Shown: positions 21,401-29,642 of the stretch, one piece after another | Position numbering within the stretch: the first letter of the stretch is position 1 | How the letters are laid out: each line of letters begins with the position of its first letter | Program-made: the position numbers and the translations under genes | The notes under the pieces: model-generated | What the model was told of the DNA's origin: nothing | The model's database searches: none | The model's input: only the letters and a program-made list of their open reading frames with translations | DNA from: Salibacteraceae bacterium | Lineage (GTDB): Bacteria > Bacteroidota > Bacteroidia > Flavobacteriales_G > Salibacteraceae | DNA: 64,000 bases | Direction: 5' to 3' | NCBI GenBank assembly: GCA_018401875.1 | Contig: JAGYJZ010000001.1 | Location: 62,001 to 126,000 of the forward strand

Positions 21401-21721
21401 ACCTTTGGCAGTGAAAAGCTTTCGCGCCAAGGCAGTAATTGTCCAAAACAAAAACAAGATGGTGAACGCACTCGAAAGCGCTGACACTAAGTTCACCATG
21501 TAGGCAACATTTTCAGGCGCAGCAAACATCGAGAACAATCGTCCTACCAGCAAAAACGTTGGTGCTCCGGGCGGATGCCCAACTTCCAATCGGTATGACG
21601 TGGCGATGTATTCACCACAATCCCAAAAACTGGTGGTAGGTTCAACAGTGCTGACGTAGGTGTAGGTGGCAATTGCGAAAACTAGCCATCCAATTATATT
21701 GTTCCACTTTTGGTAATTCAT
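18449..21721 (-). CDS. DUF2723 polytopic membrane protein (TMEM260 / GT-C-like)
   Basis: A 1090-aa protein. The N-terminal half has around twelve membrane helices and the family block VEPTTSFWDCGEYIATSYRL, where the acidic Asp-Cys-Gly-Glu loop after the first helix is the conserved feature and probable catalytic site. LEVGHPPGAPTF follows, also conserved. A second membrane section lies near residues 500-680, and the C-terminal 400 residues are soluble and helical. DUF2723 proteins are related to protein O-mannosyltransferases; in Bacteroidota they are thought to be GT-C glycosyltransferases acting at the membrane, but the substrate is unknown. It has its own terminator and is monocistronic. 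Confidence 0.85.
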   Translation of the reverse strand: MNYQKWNNIIGWLVFAIATYTYVSTVEPTTSFWDCGEYIATSYRLEVGHPPGAPTFLLVGRLFSMFAAPENVAYMVNLVSALSSAFTILFLFWTITALARKLFTAKGSNEELSQGDTIAVFGSAIIGSLAYTWSDTFWFSATEGEVYALSSMMTAITFWAILKWESIAHEPKADRWIILIAYLVGLSIGIHLLNLLAIPAVAYVIYFKKFKPNLKGLILAGAAGVVTLGGIQSFIIPKVVSWAASFEIVMVNSFGLPFHIGSVIFIVLMLGAVVFGIQYTMKKNKPVWHTALLSFLVLIIGYSSFVLIMIRSNANTPIDENNPENLVNLLSYLNREQYGDFPLLYGQYFNSPLDKTTPYLDGDPVYYPDERTGTYVLADDRKNSKPNYEDEFKAFFPRMWSPKKNHIRAYKEWSDFEGKPIKYRDSRGQITTIRKPKFSENISFFFKYQVGWMYFRYFMWNFSGRQNDTQGHGSFQDGNWMTGVPFIDEAHVGNQDELPSYLKNQKARNFFFVLPLIFGLLGMIFHFKVDMKNAWVVLLLFFFTGLAIVIYLNQYPFQPRERDYAYAGSFYAFAIWIGFGVLALYDAARNLTVKDLGQTVGMTVGGAIALTLVGSLFGGNESFAMLMVYIALVSAGLLALMYGIGQVIKDQKIQAGLATVLCLSAPILMAKDGWDDHDRSGRFTARDIAKNYLDSCAEDAILFTNGDNDTFPLWYMQEVEGYRTDVRIVNLTLASTDWFIDMVKRQAYDGKPIKLSMEKDDYRQGTRDYLPIVERKKSDAHINVDELVAFVLDESKQEMFGAGQRMNYFPTRNFRVPVDSATVVTNGTVSKGYEDRVLDAIEWTVTGQYILKSELVILDILANNNWERPLYFANTMPRDSYFGLENYMQHEGFTYRLVPYKVVSDRNQFGYFGEVETDIMYTNMMEKFAFGNMQDPSLFLDENNLRFVTNLRLNFSRLADALIKKGENERAEAVLKKCVEITVNSNTPNDVTLIQLTESFFEVGNAEGGMEMTKLLGDNYLEFLRYYNSLDRKYSSAVNRDINQAYAVIQQLKNVGKKYQVDQMPEYIDPVLQEAETYYQNLVGGAQMPN

Positions 21722-21871
21722 AATACGAACGTTCTCTTTTGTTTGGGTTGGAAAGCCGCGAATTTAGAACTATCACTAATAGGGATTGGTGAAGAATGGT
21801 TATGAATTGCTATTATTTATTAAAAAAGAGTGATAATTTCCTTTCAGAGGGTTTTAGACTTTAAGAAAAAA

Positions 21872-21879
21872 TACTTTTG
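21872..21879 (+). promoter_or_regulatory. Candidate -7 box TACTTTTG for the lpoB-like gene
   Basis: TACTTTTG matches TAnnTTTG and lies 44 bases before the ATG at 21924. The -33 region is T-rich (GGGTTTTAG) without an exact TTG. Confidence 0.4.
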
Positions 21880-21923
21880 GCATGCGACTTGGTTAACTCC
21901 GTCCAAATCTAAATCGAATCAAA

Positions 21924-22520
21924 ATGATCACCTCAGTCAACACTAAAATTTTAGCCCTCGGATTAATTTCAATCATGGCTTTTGGATGCCAAAACAGAAA
22001 AGTTCAACGCGTAGATCCAAACGAAACTATTGACCTCAGCGGAAGGTGGAATGACACCGATTCAAAAATGACCGCCAATGCGATGATCGAGCAAATTCTC
22101 ACTGGACCTTGGTTGGGAAATCACCTCCGCGACAACTCCAGCGAAAAGCCTGTAGTGATTGTTGGAATGGTCAAGAATAAATCACACGAGCACATCACCA
22201 CAGAAACATTTTGCAAAGATTTAGAGCGTTCGTTTATCACTTCTCAAAAAGTACGACTGGTGCAAGGTGGAGAGATGCGCGATGAGCTTAGAAATGAAAG
22301 GGCCGACCAGCAAGAGTTTAGCAGCACTAGCACCATGAAAAAATGGGGATTAGAAGTTGGAGCCGATTACATGCTTCAAGGGGTTTTAAACTCCACCGTT
22401 GACGAATACGGTAAAGAAAAAGTAGTAGAGTATCAAATTGATCTTCAACTCACCAATATGGAAACCAACGAAGTGGTTTGGATTGGCGACAAAAAAATCA
22501 AGAAATACATAAAGGATTAA
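21924..22520 (+). CDS. LpoB-like lipoprotein (penicillin-binding protein activator)
   Basis: A 198-aa lipoprotein: signal sequence with lipobox Cys at C22 (SIMAFGCQN), then the LpoB/YcfM pattern: SGRWNDTDSKMTANAMI, VVIVGMVKNKSHEHI, TETFCKDLERSFI, and the GADYMLQGVL block. In E. coli LpoB is an outer-membrane lipoprotein that activates PBP1b; outside Proteobacteria the same fold is common but the partner is untested. It is followed by a terminator hairpin and then by a second lipoprotein gene, a pairing also found in Proteobacteria where LpoB-like and COG3014-like lipoproteins are neighbours. Confidence 0.85.
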   Translation: MITSVNTKILALGLISIMAFGCQNRKVQRVDPNETIDLSGRWNDTDSKMTANAMIEQILTGPWLGNHLRDNSSEKPVVIVGMVKNKSHEHITTETFCKDLERSFITSQKVRLVQGGEMRDELRNERADQQEFSSTSTMKKWGLEVGADYMLQGVLNSTVDEYGKEKVVEYQIDLQLTNMETNEVVWIGDKKIKKYIKD

Positions 22521-22536
22521 TTCACCAATGAAAAAG

Positions 22537-22564
22537 GCCGCGTTGTTTCCCCTTGCAGCGCGGC
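22537..22564 (+). terminator. Terminator after the lpoB-like gene
   Basis: GCCGCGTTG (22537-22545) pairs with CAGCGCGGC (22556-22564), with one G-U pair, around a 10-base loop, followed by ATTTTTTT. It shows that the next gene starts at 22573 and not at the earlier in-frame ATG at 22528. The two genes may still be linked by partial readthrough. Confidence 0.8.
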
Positions 22565-22572
22565 ATTTTTTT

Positions 22573-24015
22573 ATGAATAAGTTTCTTTCCATACCGATCC
22601 TTCTCGTCATTCTCACGAGTTGTGCCAGCTATTACCAGCGAAACATTGAGTTTCAAACCCAATTTTCCAATGGCGAAATGGACAAAGCCGAGAAGACTCT
22701 CGAAGGCAGTAAGAAAATGCAAAAAGATCGAAACCGGTTTTTGTATTTGGTGAACATGGGCGTGGTGAATCACATGCAGCAAGAATTCGAACGAAGCAAT
22801 CAGTTTCTAAACGAAGCCGATTTAATGGTTGAAGACTACAAAACAAATTATGCCAGCGAGGCTCTCTCGCTGATTTCGAACCCGCAAGTGAGGCCATACC
22901 GCGCTGAAGATTTTGAACCCGTCATGATTCATTACTACAAAGCATTAAACTACCTCAACCTGGGCAAGTATGACGCTGCTATCGTTGAGGCTAAAAGGAT
23001 GAATTTGATCTTGAATCAACTCAACGATAAACACAAAGACAAAAAGAACCGTTACCAAGCGGATGCCTTTGCGCACATTATCATTGGTTTGGCTTATGAA
23101 GCTTCAGGTCAATTAAACGATGCGTTTATTGCATACCGAAATGCCTACAGTATTTTTATTGGCGAACACGGTTATTTCGACATTGCTGTTCCCGAACAAT
23201 TGAAGCAGGATTTACTTCGAACGACTTATCTGTTAGGATTTCGAAGTGAATTTGAATGGTATCAAAGAGAATTTGACGCCCAAGATTACTCCTTTCAGCC
23301 CTTAAGTTTTGGGGAAGCCGTGATTTTTTGGCAAAATGGCCTCGGGCCTATTAAGGACGAATGGAGTATCAATTTTTTTACTGTGCCCGGCCAAGCTGGC
23401 TATGTGAACTTCACCAATGAAGAACTCGGTTTGACATTCCCTTTCTATATTGGAGACGATAATCAAAAGAAAAATGATCTCATAGCGCTCCGAGTCGTGC
23501 GCGTTGCCTTTCCTAAATACATCGAACGGCCAACGCTTTATACCAATGGTTGGATTGAGCTAGCAGGCGAGAGGTATACATTAGAGAAGGTCGTGGATAT
23601 CAATGCGATTGCTTTTAAAACCCTACAAGATCGTTTTCTTAGAGAAATGAGCAGTGCACTGCTGCGATTGGCACTTAAGAAAGCATCAGAAATACAGTTG
23701 CAGCAGCAAAATGAAGCGCTGGGCGCCTTGGCAACCATTACCAATGCTGTAACGGAAAAAGCAGACACACGAAATTGGCAAACATTGCCCCATACCATTT
23801 ACTATGCGCGTGTTCCGCTTAATGAGGGTGACAACGAAGTGTTGCTGAAGATGAAATCAAAAAACGATCAGACACACCGCACTAGCTTTAATATTCAAGG
23901 CAAGAAAGGTGCGTTCCACTTCATGCCCTATCAAAGTTTAGAACACCTGCCTGCAGCCAGTTGGGATAGCAATGGAGGTCAATATCCGATTACTAAAAAT
24001 GCGGTGAAAGACTAG
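22573..24015 (+). CDS. COG3014-like TPR lipoprotein
   Basis: The ATG at 22573 gives 480 aa with a lipoprotein signal (MNKFLSIPILLVILTSC, C17); the earlier ATG would read through a terminator. The N-terminal half is made of TPR-type helices (ALNYLNLGKYDAAIVEAKRM, GLAYEASGQLNDAFIAYRNA), and the C-terminal half is a mixed alpha/beta domain with no motif I recognise. It resembles the uncharacterised lipoproteins encoded beside LpoB-like genes. It converges on the SpoIID gene, the stops overlapping by four bases. Confidence 0.75.
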   Translation: MNKFLSIPILLVILTSCASYYQRNIEFQTQFSNGEMDKAEKTLEGSKKMQKDRNRFLYLVNMGVVNHMQQEFERSNQFLNEADLMVEDYKTNYASEALSLISNPQVRPYRAEDFEPVMIHYYKALNYLNLGKYDAAIVEAKRMNLILNQLNDKHKDKKNRYQADAFAHIIIGLAYEASGQLNDAFIAYRNAYSIFIGEHGYFDIAVPEQLKQDLLRTTYLLGFRSEFEWYQREFDAQDYSFQPLSFGEAVIFWQNGLGPIKDEWSINFFTVPGQAGYVNFTNEELGLTFPFYIGDDNQKKNDLIALRVVRVAFPKYIERPTLYTNGWIELAGERYTLEKVVDINAIAFKTLQDRFLREMSSALLRLALKKASEIQLQQQNEALGALATITNAVTEKADTRNWQTLPHTIYYARVPLNEGDNEVLLKMKSKNDQTHRTSFNIQGKKGAFHFMPYQSLEHLPAASWDSNGGQYPITKNAVKD

Positions 24016-25172
24016 TTTGCCCTGAAGAAATCGATAACCGATAAATTGACCAAGTGCACATTTTTATAGTAGTAGTGCAAAATATCAGCGTAGCTGTAAC
24101 CTCGTTTGGCCATATTCATAGCTCCTTCTTGGCAAAGTCCAACTCCATGACCGTATCCGCGCCCCTCTAAAATGATGGAGTCTTGCACATGATCAATCGA
24201 GAAAAATGCTGAAAGAAGTCCGAGATCGTACCTGATTTGCTTGAACGGAACCCGCGCACCATCTTCATTCAGGAAATGATCGCGGTCGTCAGGGCAATAG
24301 TTAAGCGCTTCGCTTGCGGCTTCATTTTCATAAACAGGATAGCCGTGCTTTACGCTCAAATAATCAAACCATTTATTCTTTGTGGTGGCATAGCGCCAAT
24401 ACGAGTGATTTTCTTCGAGGCAGTTTTCATCTACTCGTTCTCGCAAATACTCTAATTTACTGCTCCATACATCTTCACTGTTGCAGGTGTAGCCACCGCA
24501 ATTGCTATGAAACGCAGCATTTACTAAATTGATATCACTGTCAACGATCACAATTCCAATGGTTTCTTGTGTGCCTTTCACGATATCAGGGTTTGACATG
24601 CTGCGCCTGTGATATACCTGACAATGAACCTTATCGCAGAGCTGAAAACCCTCGGCTTCGTGCCTCCTGCGATTGTTTAGGGCATAGGTCCTGCATATTA
24701 CAGACTGCACCTTATAGTATTCTCTCGGCTCTTTGCTTCCTGCCTCTGACTCTACCACACCGGCCACATAATGCTCGATGTAAACCTCGTTAATGATTCG
24801 TAAAGCACCGCGATAGGGCTTGATGATGAAGTTGTCATAATACTCATGCGAACCCTTTCTTCCAGTGGGTTGAATTTTCAAACTGCTTCCCCACACATTT
24901 CGATTGATCTCAACACTGTAGTACGTCCCAAGATCTTCAGACAAGGTTCTAATTTGAAGCAATCCGTTTGTGTTCTTCACGCGCAGAATGGTCCCCCCTT
25001 TCAACTGCATCAGCTCTTTGCCATTTCCGAGCACGGTGTAATTTCCTTCACCGGCTTGGACCGTTATTTCTGTTGGTTCTTCTCCCCAAAACAGTCCGAT
25101 TTGCAATACTTTATTGGACGCGCCAGAACTGAGAAAAAGTGATGCAAATAGTACGGTAATCAATAAGCGCAT
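24012..25172 (-). CDS. SpoIID/LytB domain protein
   Basis: A 386-aa secreted protein starting at MRLLITVLFASLFLSSGAS (signal peptide). It contains the SpoIID/LytB signature: YVAGVVESEAGSKEPREYYKVQSV, CRTYAL, and the late GRGYGHGVGLCQEGAMNMA block with the catalytic-type Cys/Gln. SpoIID-fold enzymes are lytic transglycosylases acting on denuded glycan strands in sporulating bacteria; in Bacteroidota, which do not sporulate, they probably trim peptidoglycan. The gene is last in a unit with surE, a small membrane protein gene and lpxB. Confidence 0.85.
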   Translation of the reverse strand: MRLLITVLFASLFLSSGASNKVLQIGLFWGEEPTEITVQAGEGNYTVLGNGKELMQLKGGTILRVKNTNGLLQIRTLSEDLGTYYSVEINRNVWGSSLKIQPTGRKGSHEYYDNFIIKPYRGALRIINEVYIEHYVAGVVESEAGSKEPREYYKVQSVICRTYALNNRRRHEAEGFQLCDKVHCQVYHRRSMSNPDIVKGTQETIGIVIVDSDINLVNAAFHSNCGGYTCNSEDVWSSKLEYLRERVDENCLEENHSYWRYATTKNKWFDYLSVKHGYPVYENEAASEALNYCPDDRDHFLNEDGARVPFKQIRYDLGLLSAFFSIDHVQDSIILEGRGYGHGVGLCQEGAMNMAKRGYSYADILHYYYKNVHLVNLSVIDFFRAN

Positions 25173-25210
25173 AGAACACAAAAATACCTGCCACTAAAAT
25201 CGAGGAGATT

Positions 25211-26326
25211 CTAATATTGAATGATTTTCAACAATCGAGTTGCAACAAACTTTGAAGCGCCTTTTTCACCTAGACGTTTCGTCAGCTCGTCATACTTCTC
25301 CAGCACGTAGGCCCGTTTTGATCCTCCTTGAAGTATGCTGCTCAATTCTGTTTTCAGTTTATTCGAGGTTACCTCGCCTTGAATAAGCTCAGTTACCACC
25401 TCTTCGTCTAAGATCAAGTTCACCAAACTGATGTACTTGATTCTAACCAAGAATCGAGCAATGAAAACACTCAATGGGTTGGCCTTGTACACTACCACTT
25501 GAGGTGTGCCGATCAAGCCCGTTTCTAGCGTTGCGGTGCCTGACGTTACTATAGCTGCTTCCGCACTCTGGAGTAATTCATAAGTGCGGCCTTCTAACAC
25601 ACACACCGAATCAGGCAATGCATTGTAAAGATCAGCCGACTGCCAAGCTACTTTCGATACCACAAATTGATACGATGGGAAATCGCTGACAATCAGGGCG
25701 ATGGGCTCAAGCAGTAATTTGATTTCTTGCGTTCGGCTTCCTGGCAGTAAGGCAATGATGGGTTTGTTATTTTTAATCCCAAGTTCAACCCTAAACGCAT
25801 CTTCACTCACGTGAATGTGCCGAATTTCATCCAACAGCGGATGACCTACATATTCGGCCTCTACGCCATGTTTTGCATAAAACGCCTTTTCGAAAGGCAG
25901 TATTACAAATACATGATCAACAAAGCGTTTTATCTTTTCAACCCGCGATTCGTTCCACGCCCAAATTTGTGGCGCGATGTAATATGCCACCGGAATCCCA
26001 AGCTCTTTAATGTGCTTAGCAATGCGAAGATTAAATCCTGGATAATCGATCAATACCACCAAGTCGGGCTGAAAGTCTTTGATTTGCTGACGGCAGAGTT
26101 TAAAGTTTTTAAGGATGGTGCTCAAATTTACCAGCACCTCCACAAATCCCATAAAAGCGAGGTCGTCAATGTGCTTCATCACACGAGCACCTGCGTCCTG
26201 CATTTTATTGCCGCCCCAACATTGAATGTCGATGGAAGAGTCTTGTCCTTTCAATTCCTTCACCAAGTTGGCTCCGTGAAGGTCACCACTCGGCTCGCCC
26301 GTAATGATGAAGATCTTATGCGACAT
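25211..26326 (-). CDS. lpxB: Lipid-A-disaccharide synthase
   Basis: A 371-aa GT19 enzyme beginning MSHKIFIITGEPSGDLHGANL, the standard LpxB start, with GGNKMQDAG, LVVLIDYPGFNLRIAK, YYIAPQIWAWNE, the LLPGSRTQEI donor-binding loop and TSGTATLETGLIGTPQVVVYK. It condenses UDP-2,3-diacylglucosamine with lipid X at the inner face of the membrane. Length and motifs are complete. It overlaps the preceding small membrane protein gene by 11 bases, and this gene order is frequent in Bacteroidota. Confidence 0.95.
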   Translation of the reverse strand: MSHKIFIITGEPSGDLHGANLVKELKGQDSSIDIQCWGGNKMQDAGARVMKHIDDLAFMGFVEVLVNLSTILKNFKLCRQQIKDFQPDLVVLIDYPGFNLRIAKHIKELGIPVAYYIAPQIWAWNESRVEKIKRFVDHVFVILPFEKAFYAKHGVEAEYVGHPLLDEIRHIHVSEDAFRVELGIKNNKPIIALLPGSRTQEIKLLLEPIALIVSDFPSYQFVVSKVAWQSADLYNALPDSVCVLEGRTYELLQSAEAAIVTSGTATLETGLIGTPQVVVYKANPLSVFIARFLVRIKYISLVNLILDEEVVTELIQGEVTSNKLKTELSSILQGGSKRAYVLEKYDELTKRLGEKGASKFVATRLLKIIQY

Positions 26327-26621
26327 ATTTAAAGTAGACTACAAACGGGGCATAAAGAAACGTAGCCATAATTACTCCTTGAGCAGCGCGGTAAAAATCT
26401 TTTCGCAAGGCGATGTAGAAAAACACCAGGTTAAAAATGAGGCACACGGAAATAATACCGCTGTGCGCAGATGAATTGTTGACGATCATCTTTACAAATC
26501 CAGAAAATGTAAGGTGCGATGCCGCTATGGCATAAAAGGCGATAAAGCCAAACAGAGGTCCCACCAGTCCCGCGATCAGACCAACCCACAGTTTATTGAA
26601 TTTGTAGTTTATAATTTCCAT
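26316..26621 (-). CDS. Small membrane protein between surE and lpxB
   Basis: A 101-aa hydrophobic protein with three or four membrane helices (residues 12-34, 40-48, 58-72, 80-98) and no enzyme motif I recognise. It overlaps surE (13 bases) and lpxB (11 bases), so it is translationally coupled to both. Function unknown; location suggests a link with lipid A synthesis or its regulation, but there is no direct evidence. Confidence 0.75.
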   Translation of the reverse strand: MEIINYKFNKLWVGLIAGLVGPLFGFIAFYAIAASHLTFSGFVKMIVNNSSAHSGIISVCLIFNLVFFYIALRKDFYRAAQGVIMATFLYAPFVVYFKYVA

Positions 26622-27376
26622 TCTTTAATCGCCTCTAATGTACTGTAATTGGTGAAGTCATAGGAAACAGGCACAATGCTCACGTAGCCGCTTTGCAGCG
26701 CGAACAAGTCGGTGTCTTCTTTGTGGTCTTCGAACGGCATAAAATGCCCAGTGAGCCAGTAGTAATCGTTTCCTGAAGGATCTTTTCTCTTGTCAAACTC
26801 TTCTTGCCATTTGGCATGAGCCTGACGGCAAATTTTGATACCACGAATCATTTCAACCGGCAATTTTGGAATGTTGACATTCAAGCAAAAGTTCATTTTT
26901 GGTTTTTCCAATACCATCGCAATGATTTTTCGCGCATAGAATTTGGCTCCTTCAAAATCTGCGTCAACGCTGTGATCGAGCAATGAAAAACCAATGGAAG
27001 GAATACCTTCAATGTAGCCTTCTAACGCGGCACTCATTGTTCCTGAGTAGATCACATTGATGCTTGCATTTGAACCGTGATTAACACCCGATATTATCAG
27101 GTCAGGCGTTTCATCTAATATAACATCTAAGGCTAATTTCACGCAATCAACGGGTGTGCCCGAACATTCATAGCCTTCGTAATCACCATCAACAGGCATC
27201 TTATCCATGCGCAGTGTTGAATTAATGGTGATGGCGTGCCCCATTCCACTTTGTGGTTTGTTTGGTGCGATTTTTAGAACACGGCCGAATTCGAGGGCAA
27301 CCTCCGTCAATGCTTTTATTCCGGGCGCGTGGTACCCATCGTCATTGGTTACTAAAATCAAAGGTTTTTTTGCCAT
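26609..27376 (-). CDS. surE: 5'/3'-nucleotidase SurE
   Basis: A 255-aa protein with the SurE motifs VTNDDGYHAPGI (metal ligands D12, D13), APNKPQSGMGHAIT, CSGTPVDCV and the SGVNHGSNASINVIYSGT block. SurE is a metal-dependent nucleoside monophosphatase of the cytosol involved in stationary-phase survival. It heads a unit surE - small membrane protein - lpxB - spoIID with overlapping ends. Length is normal and the start follows the family start exactly. Confidence 0.95.
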   Translation of the reverse strand: MAKKPLILVTNDDGYHAPGIKALTEVALEFGRVLKIAPNKPQSGMGHAITINSTLRMDKMPVDGDYEGYECSGTPVDCVKLALDVILDETPDLIISGVNHGSNASINVIYSGTMSAALEGYIEGIPSIGFSLLDHSVDADFEGAKFYARKIIAMVLEKPKMNFCLNVNIPKLPVEMIRGIKICRQAHAKWQEEFDKRKDPSGNDYYWLTGHFMPFEDHKEDTDLFALQSGYVSIVPVSYDFTNYSTLEAIKEWKL

Positions 27377-27738
27377 GAAAAGAATTTAATATGCGATTGC
27401 GAAACTAAAAAATGAGGATTGATTGAAAGCCGATCATTGCGTATTTAATGCAAGCGGACGAGCTGCTTTATTTTTTGTTCTTTATGCTCCATTACTGAAA
27501 AGACCAGGGCGTTTTTCCTTGAAATTAGACGTTCATTGTGTTCATATTCAGTTGGTTTCCTTGCATTATCCAATTTAATGGAGCCAAAAATGAAGGAGCG
27601 AGGGTTTGCAGAAACGTTGAACAGAGCCTGAAAGCTGCTGTTTGAGCCTTAAAAATTGACAGTGAATAAATTAAACGTCAAAATTGTCTATCCAACTGAA
27701 TGTTTTTCTAATATTGGTAGGAACTTAATTACGCGAAT
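27377..27738. other. Divergent intergenic region, no gene seen
   Basis: A 362-base gap between the surE start and the thioredoxin-like gene. It must hold the promoters of both. A near match TAATATTG at about 27711-27718, 22 bases after a TTG, could serve the plus-strand gene. I see no ORF with a credible start, no hairpin of note and no repeat. Confidence 0.5.
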
Positions 27739-28827
27739 ATGAAAACAACATCTACACTTTTAATTTCATTCTTTTTTGCTTCAGGATTGGTAGCACAATC
27801 TGAATGGAATGTGCCGAAAGAGAAAACGGGTTTGATTACGAAAATTACAGCTACTTGGTGCGGGCCTTGCGGTCTTTGGGGATGGGAAGCCATGGAAGAG
27901 TTAATGGCATCTCACGGTGATGAAAACATTGTCACCTCTTTATACGCGCCATCTTCTAGTAAACTTTATAACACCGGAGCAGAAGCTATTGCTGACGAAA
28001 TCGGTTATGGTGGTACTCCTAACTTTTCAGGCAATGGGTTAGATCAAGGAACCTCAACAGGCATGGTAACACCTATCGTAGATACATTTATGAGTGACGC
28101 ACCAGTGATCGCAAATGCTGCCTTCGAAATTCAAAATGTAGATAACGATACGCTTATCATTCTTATTAAAACAAAGTTCTTTGAGAATGTAGATGGAAAG
28201 TTTATTCTAAAGCCGTTCTTGGTTGAAAATCATGTGATGGAAGAGCAGAATGGTCAGACTGGCGATGCCAGTCATCACAATGTTCATCGTGGTAATTTCC
28301 TTCCATTGACTGATCCCACCGATGTTATTTTAGATGGCTCTGCATCAGTGGGAGAAGTTATCACAAAGCGTTACATCATGGAGTATGATCCATCGTGGGA
28401 TTTGGATGAAATGTTCATCGCAACGACATTATGGATGGAGAATCCATTGGATCCAGCAGATCATCTTTATGTGAATGGTTCCAAAGTTTCTCAAGAAGGT
28501 GAACTCGCTTTGAGTATGGGAACAATGGATGAAGAGCAGCCCGCGTCAGTTGATCCAGGGCTTTGGCCTGTTGGAGTAGAAGAAGTAAGCGAAATGAGTT
28601 TTTCAGTGTTTCCTAACCCAGTGAATGATCTTTTGACCATCAAGCTTTCGTCACATTCAGACTTTTCACTGACCATAACCGACATTTTAGGAAAGCAAGT
28701 ATTAACTGAGAATTATTCCTCAACCTCTTCAACGACAATCAACGTTGGCGATTTTCCTGAAGGAATTTACATGCTTCAATTGAATACTGGAGAAAATGTT
28801 TTTTACGAGCGAGTGATCGTAAAATAA
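27739..28827 (+). CDS. Secreted thioredoxin-fold protein (Omp28-like) with T9SS type A sorting domain
   Basis: A 362-aa protein with a signal peptide ending at LVAQ, then a thioredoxin-like domain with an active-site CGPC (C41, C44, in TATWCGPCG), and cis-Pro type sequence GGTPNFSG. A middle beta domain follows, and the C-terminal ~75 residues are a T9SS type A sorting domain: FSVFPNPVNDLLTIKL, LGKQVLTE, GDFPEGIYMLQL and a basic end. So the protein is probably exported to the surface or medium by type IX secretion. The middle part resembles Omp28-related proteins. Target unknown; disulfide exchange outside the outer membrane would be unusual. Confidence 0.85.
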   Translation: MKTTSTLLISFFFASGLVAQSEWNVPKEKTGLITKITATWCGPCGLWGWEAMEELMASHGDENIVTSLYAPSSSKLYNTGAEAIADEIGYGGTPNFSGNGLDQGTSTGMVTPIVDTFMSDAPVIANAAFEIQNVDNDTLIILIKTKFFENVDGKFILKPFLVENHVMEEQNGQTGDASHHNVHRGNFLPLTDPTDVILDGSASVGEVITKRYIMEYDPSWDLDEMFIATTLWMENPLDPADHLYVNGSKVSQEGELALSMGTMDEEQPASVDPGLWPVGVEEVSEMSFSVFPNPVNDLLTIKLSSHSDFSLTITDILGKQVLTENYSSTSSTTINVGDFPEGIYMLQLNTGENVFYERVIVK

Positions 28828-28849
28828 TTTCTATCCATAACACTTCTTT

Positions 28850-28877
28850 AAAAGTCTCCGATTTAACGGAGACTTTT
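28850..28877 (+). terminator. Terminator after the thioredoxin-like gene
   Basis: AAAAGTCTCCG (28850-28860) pairs perfectly with CGGAGACTTTT (28867-28877) around ATTTAA, followed by three more T. It separates this gene from the metalloprotease unit. Confidence 0.9.
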
Positions 28878-28948
28878 TTTATGCCGTTATTTCATATTTG
28901 TCAGGTTTCGGCATACACATTGCTATATTGCTTCAAAAATTTAAAACT

Positions 28949-29632
28949 ATGTATTGGATTATCTTAATTGGATTTGGTCTTCTCAGTTGGTGGGTGAGTA
29001 GCACTTTAAAGAAGCGTTTCAGACAATATGCTGAAATTCCAACTTCAAGCGGTCTGTCAGGTGCCGAAGTGGCAGAGCGCATGCTTCGCGATAACAATGT
29101 TCATGACGTTCGAGTAATCAGTGTTGAAGGTGAATTAACCGACCACTATAACCCAAAAGACAAAACGATCAATCTGAGCAGAGCCGTATTTCACGGTCGC
29201 AATGTATCCGCAGCCGCTGTTGCTGCCCACGAAACGGGTCATGCTGTTCAACATGCCACCGCCTATGCCATGCTAAACCTGCGATCTGCCATGGTGCCAA
29301 TGGTTAATTTAAGCTCTAAGATGATGAACGTTATTTTCATTATGGCAATTCTCGGTGGAGCAGTTTTCGGAATGATGCCTAAAATGTTCATCCTAGTGAT
29401 CGTTGCACAAGGTGTAATCACCGCATTTAGTCTCATTACATTGCCTGTAGAATTTGATGCTTCTGCACGCGCCCTTCAATGGCTCAATATGAGTAAAATA
29501 ACGGTCGGACAAGAGCATGAAAAGGCTAAAAACGCCTTGCAATGGGCTGCCAGTACGTACGTTGTTGCTACTTTGGCTGCGATAACCCAATTGCTCTATT
29601 TTATCTTAGCATTTGGAGGTAACAGAGACTAA
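28949..29632 (+). CDS. YugP-type zinc metallopeptidase
   Basis: The ATG at 28949 gives 227 aa, the normal length; the open frame extends upstream but the extra residues do not fit the family. A membrane helix (residues 2-16) is followed by a soluble part with the HExxH zinc motif HETGH (H94, E95, H98) in AAAVAAHETGHAVQHATAY, and further helices near residues 130-175 and 205-225. The glutamate ligand is in the LPVEFDASARA segment. YugP-family proteins are membrane-bound proteases of unknown substrate. The gene precedes the DUF4139 gene by 10 bases, so they are likely co-transcribed. Confidence 0.85.
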   Translation: MYWIILIGFGLLSWWVSSTLKKRFRQYAEIPTSSGLSGAEVAERMLRDNNVHDVRVISVEGELTDHYNPKDKTINLSRAVFHGRNVSAAAVAAHETGHAVQHATAYAMLNLRSAMVPMVNLSSKMMNVIFIMAILGGAVFGMMPKMFILVIVAQGVITAFSLITLPVEFDASARALQWLNMSKITVGQEHEKAKNALQWAASTYVVATLAAITQLLYFILAFGGNRD

Positions 29633-29642
29633 AAATCAGTTC

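Noticed and set aside
22528..22572. Extra 15 N-terminal codons of the COG3014-like lipoprotein
   Set aside because: They lie over a terminator hairpin and would move the lipoprotein signal inward.
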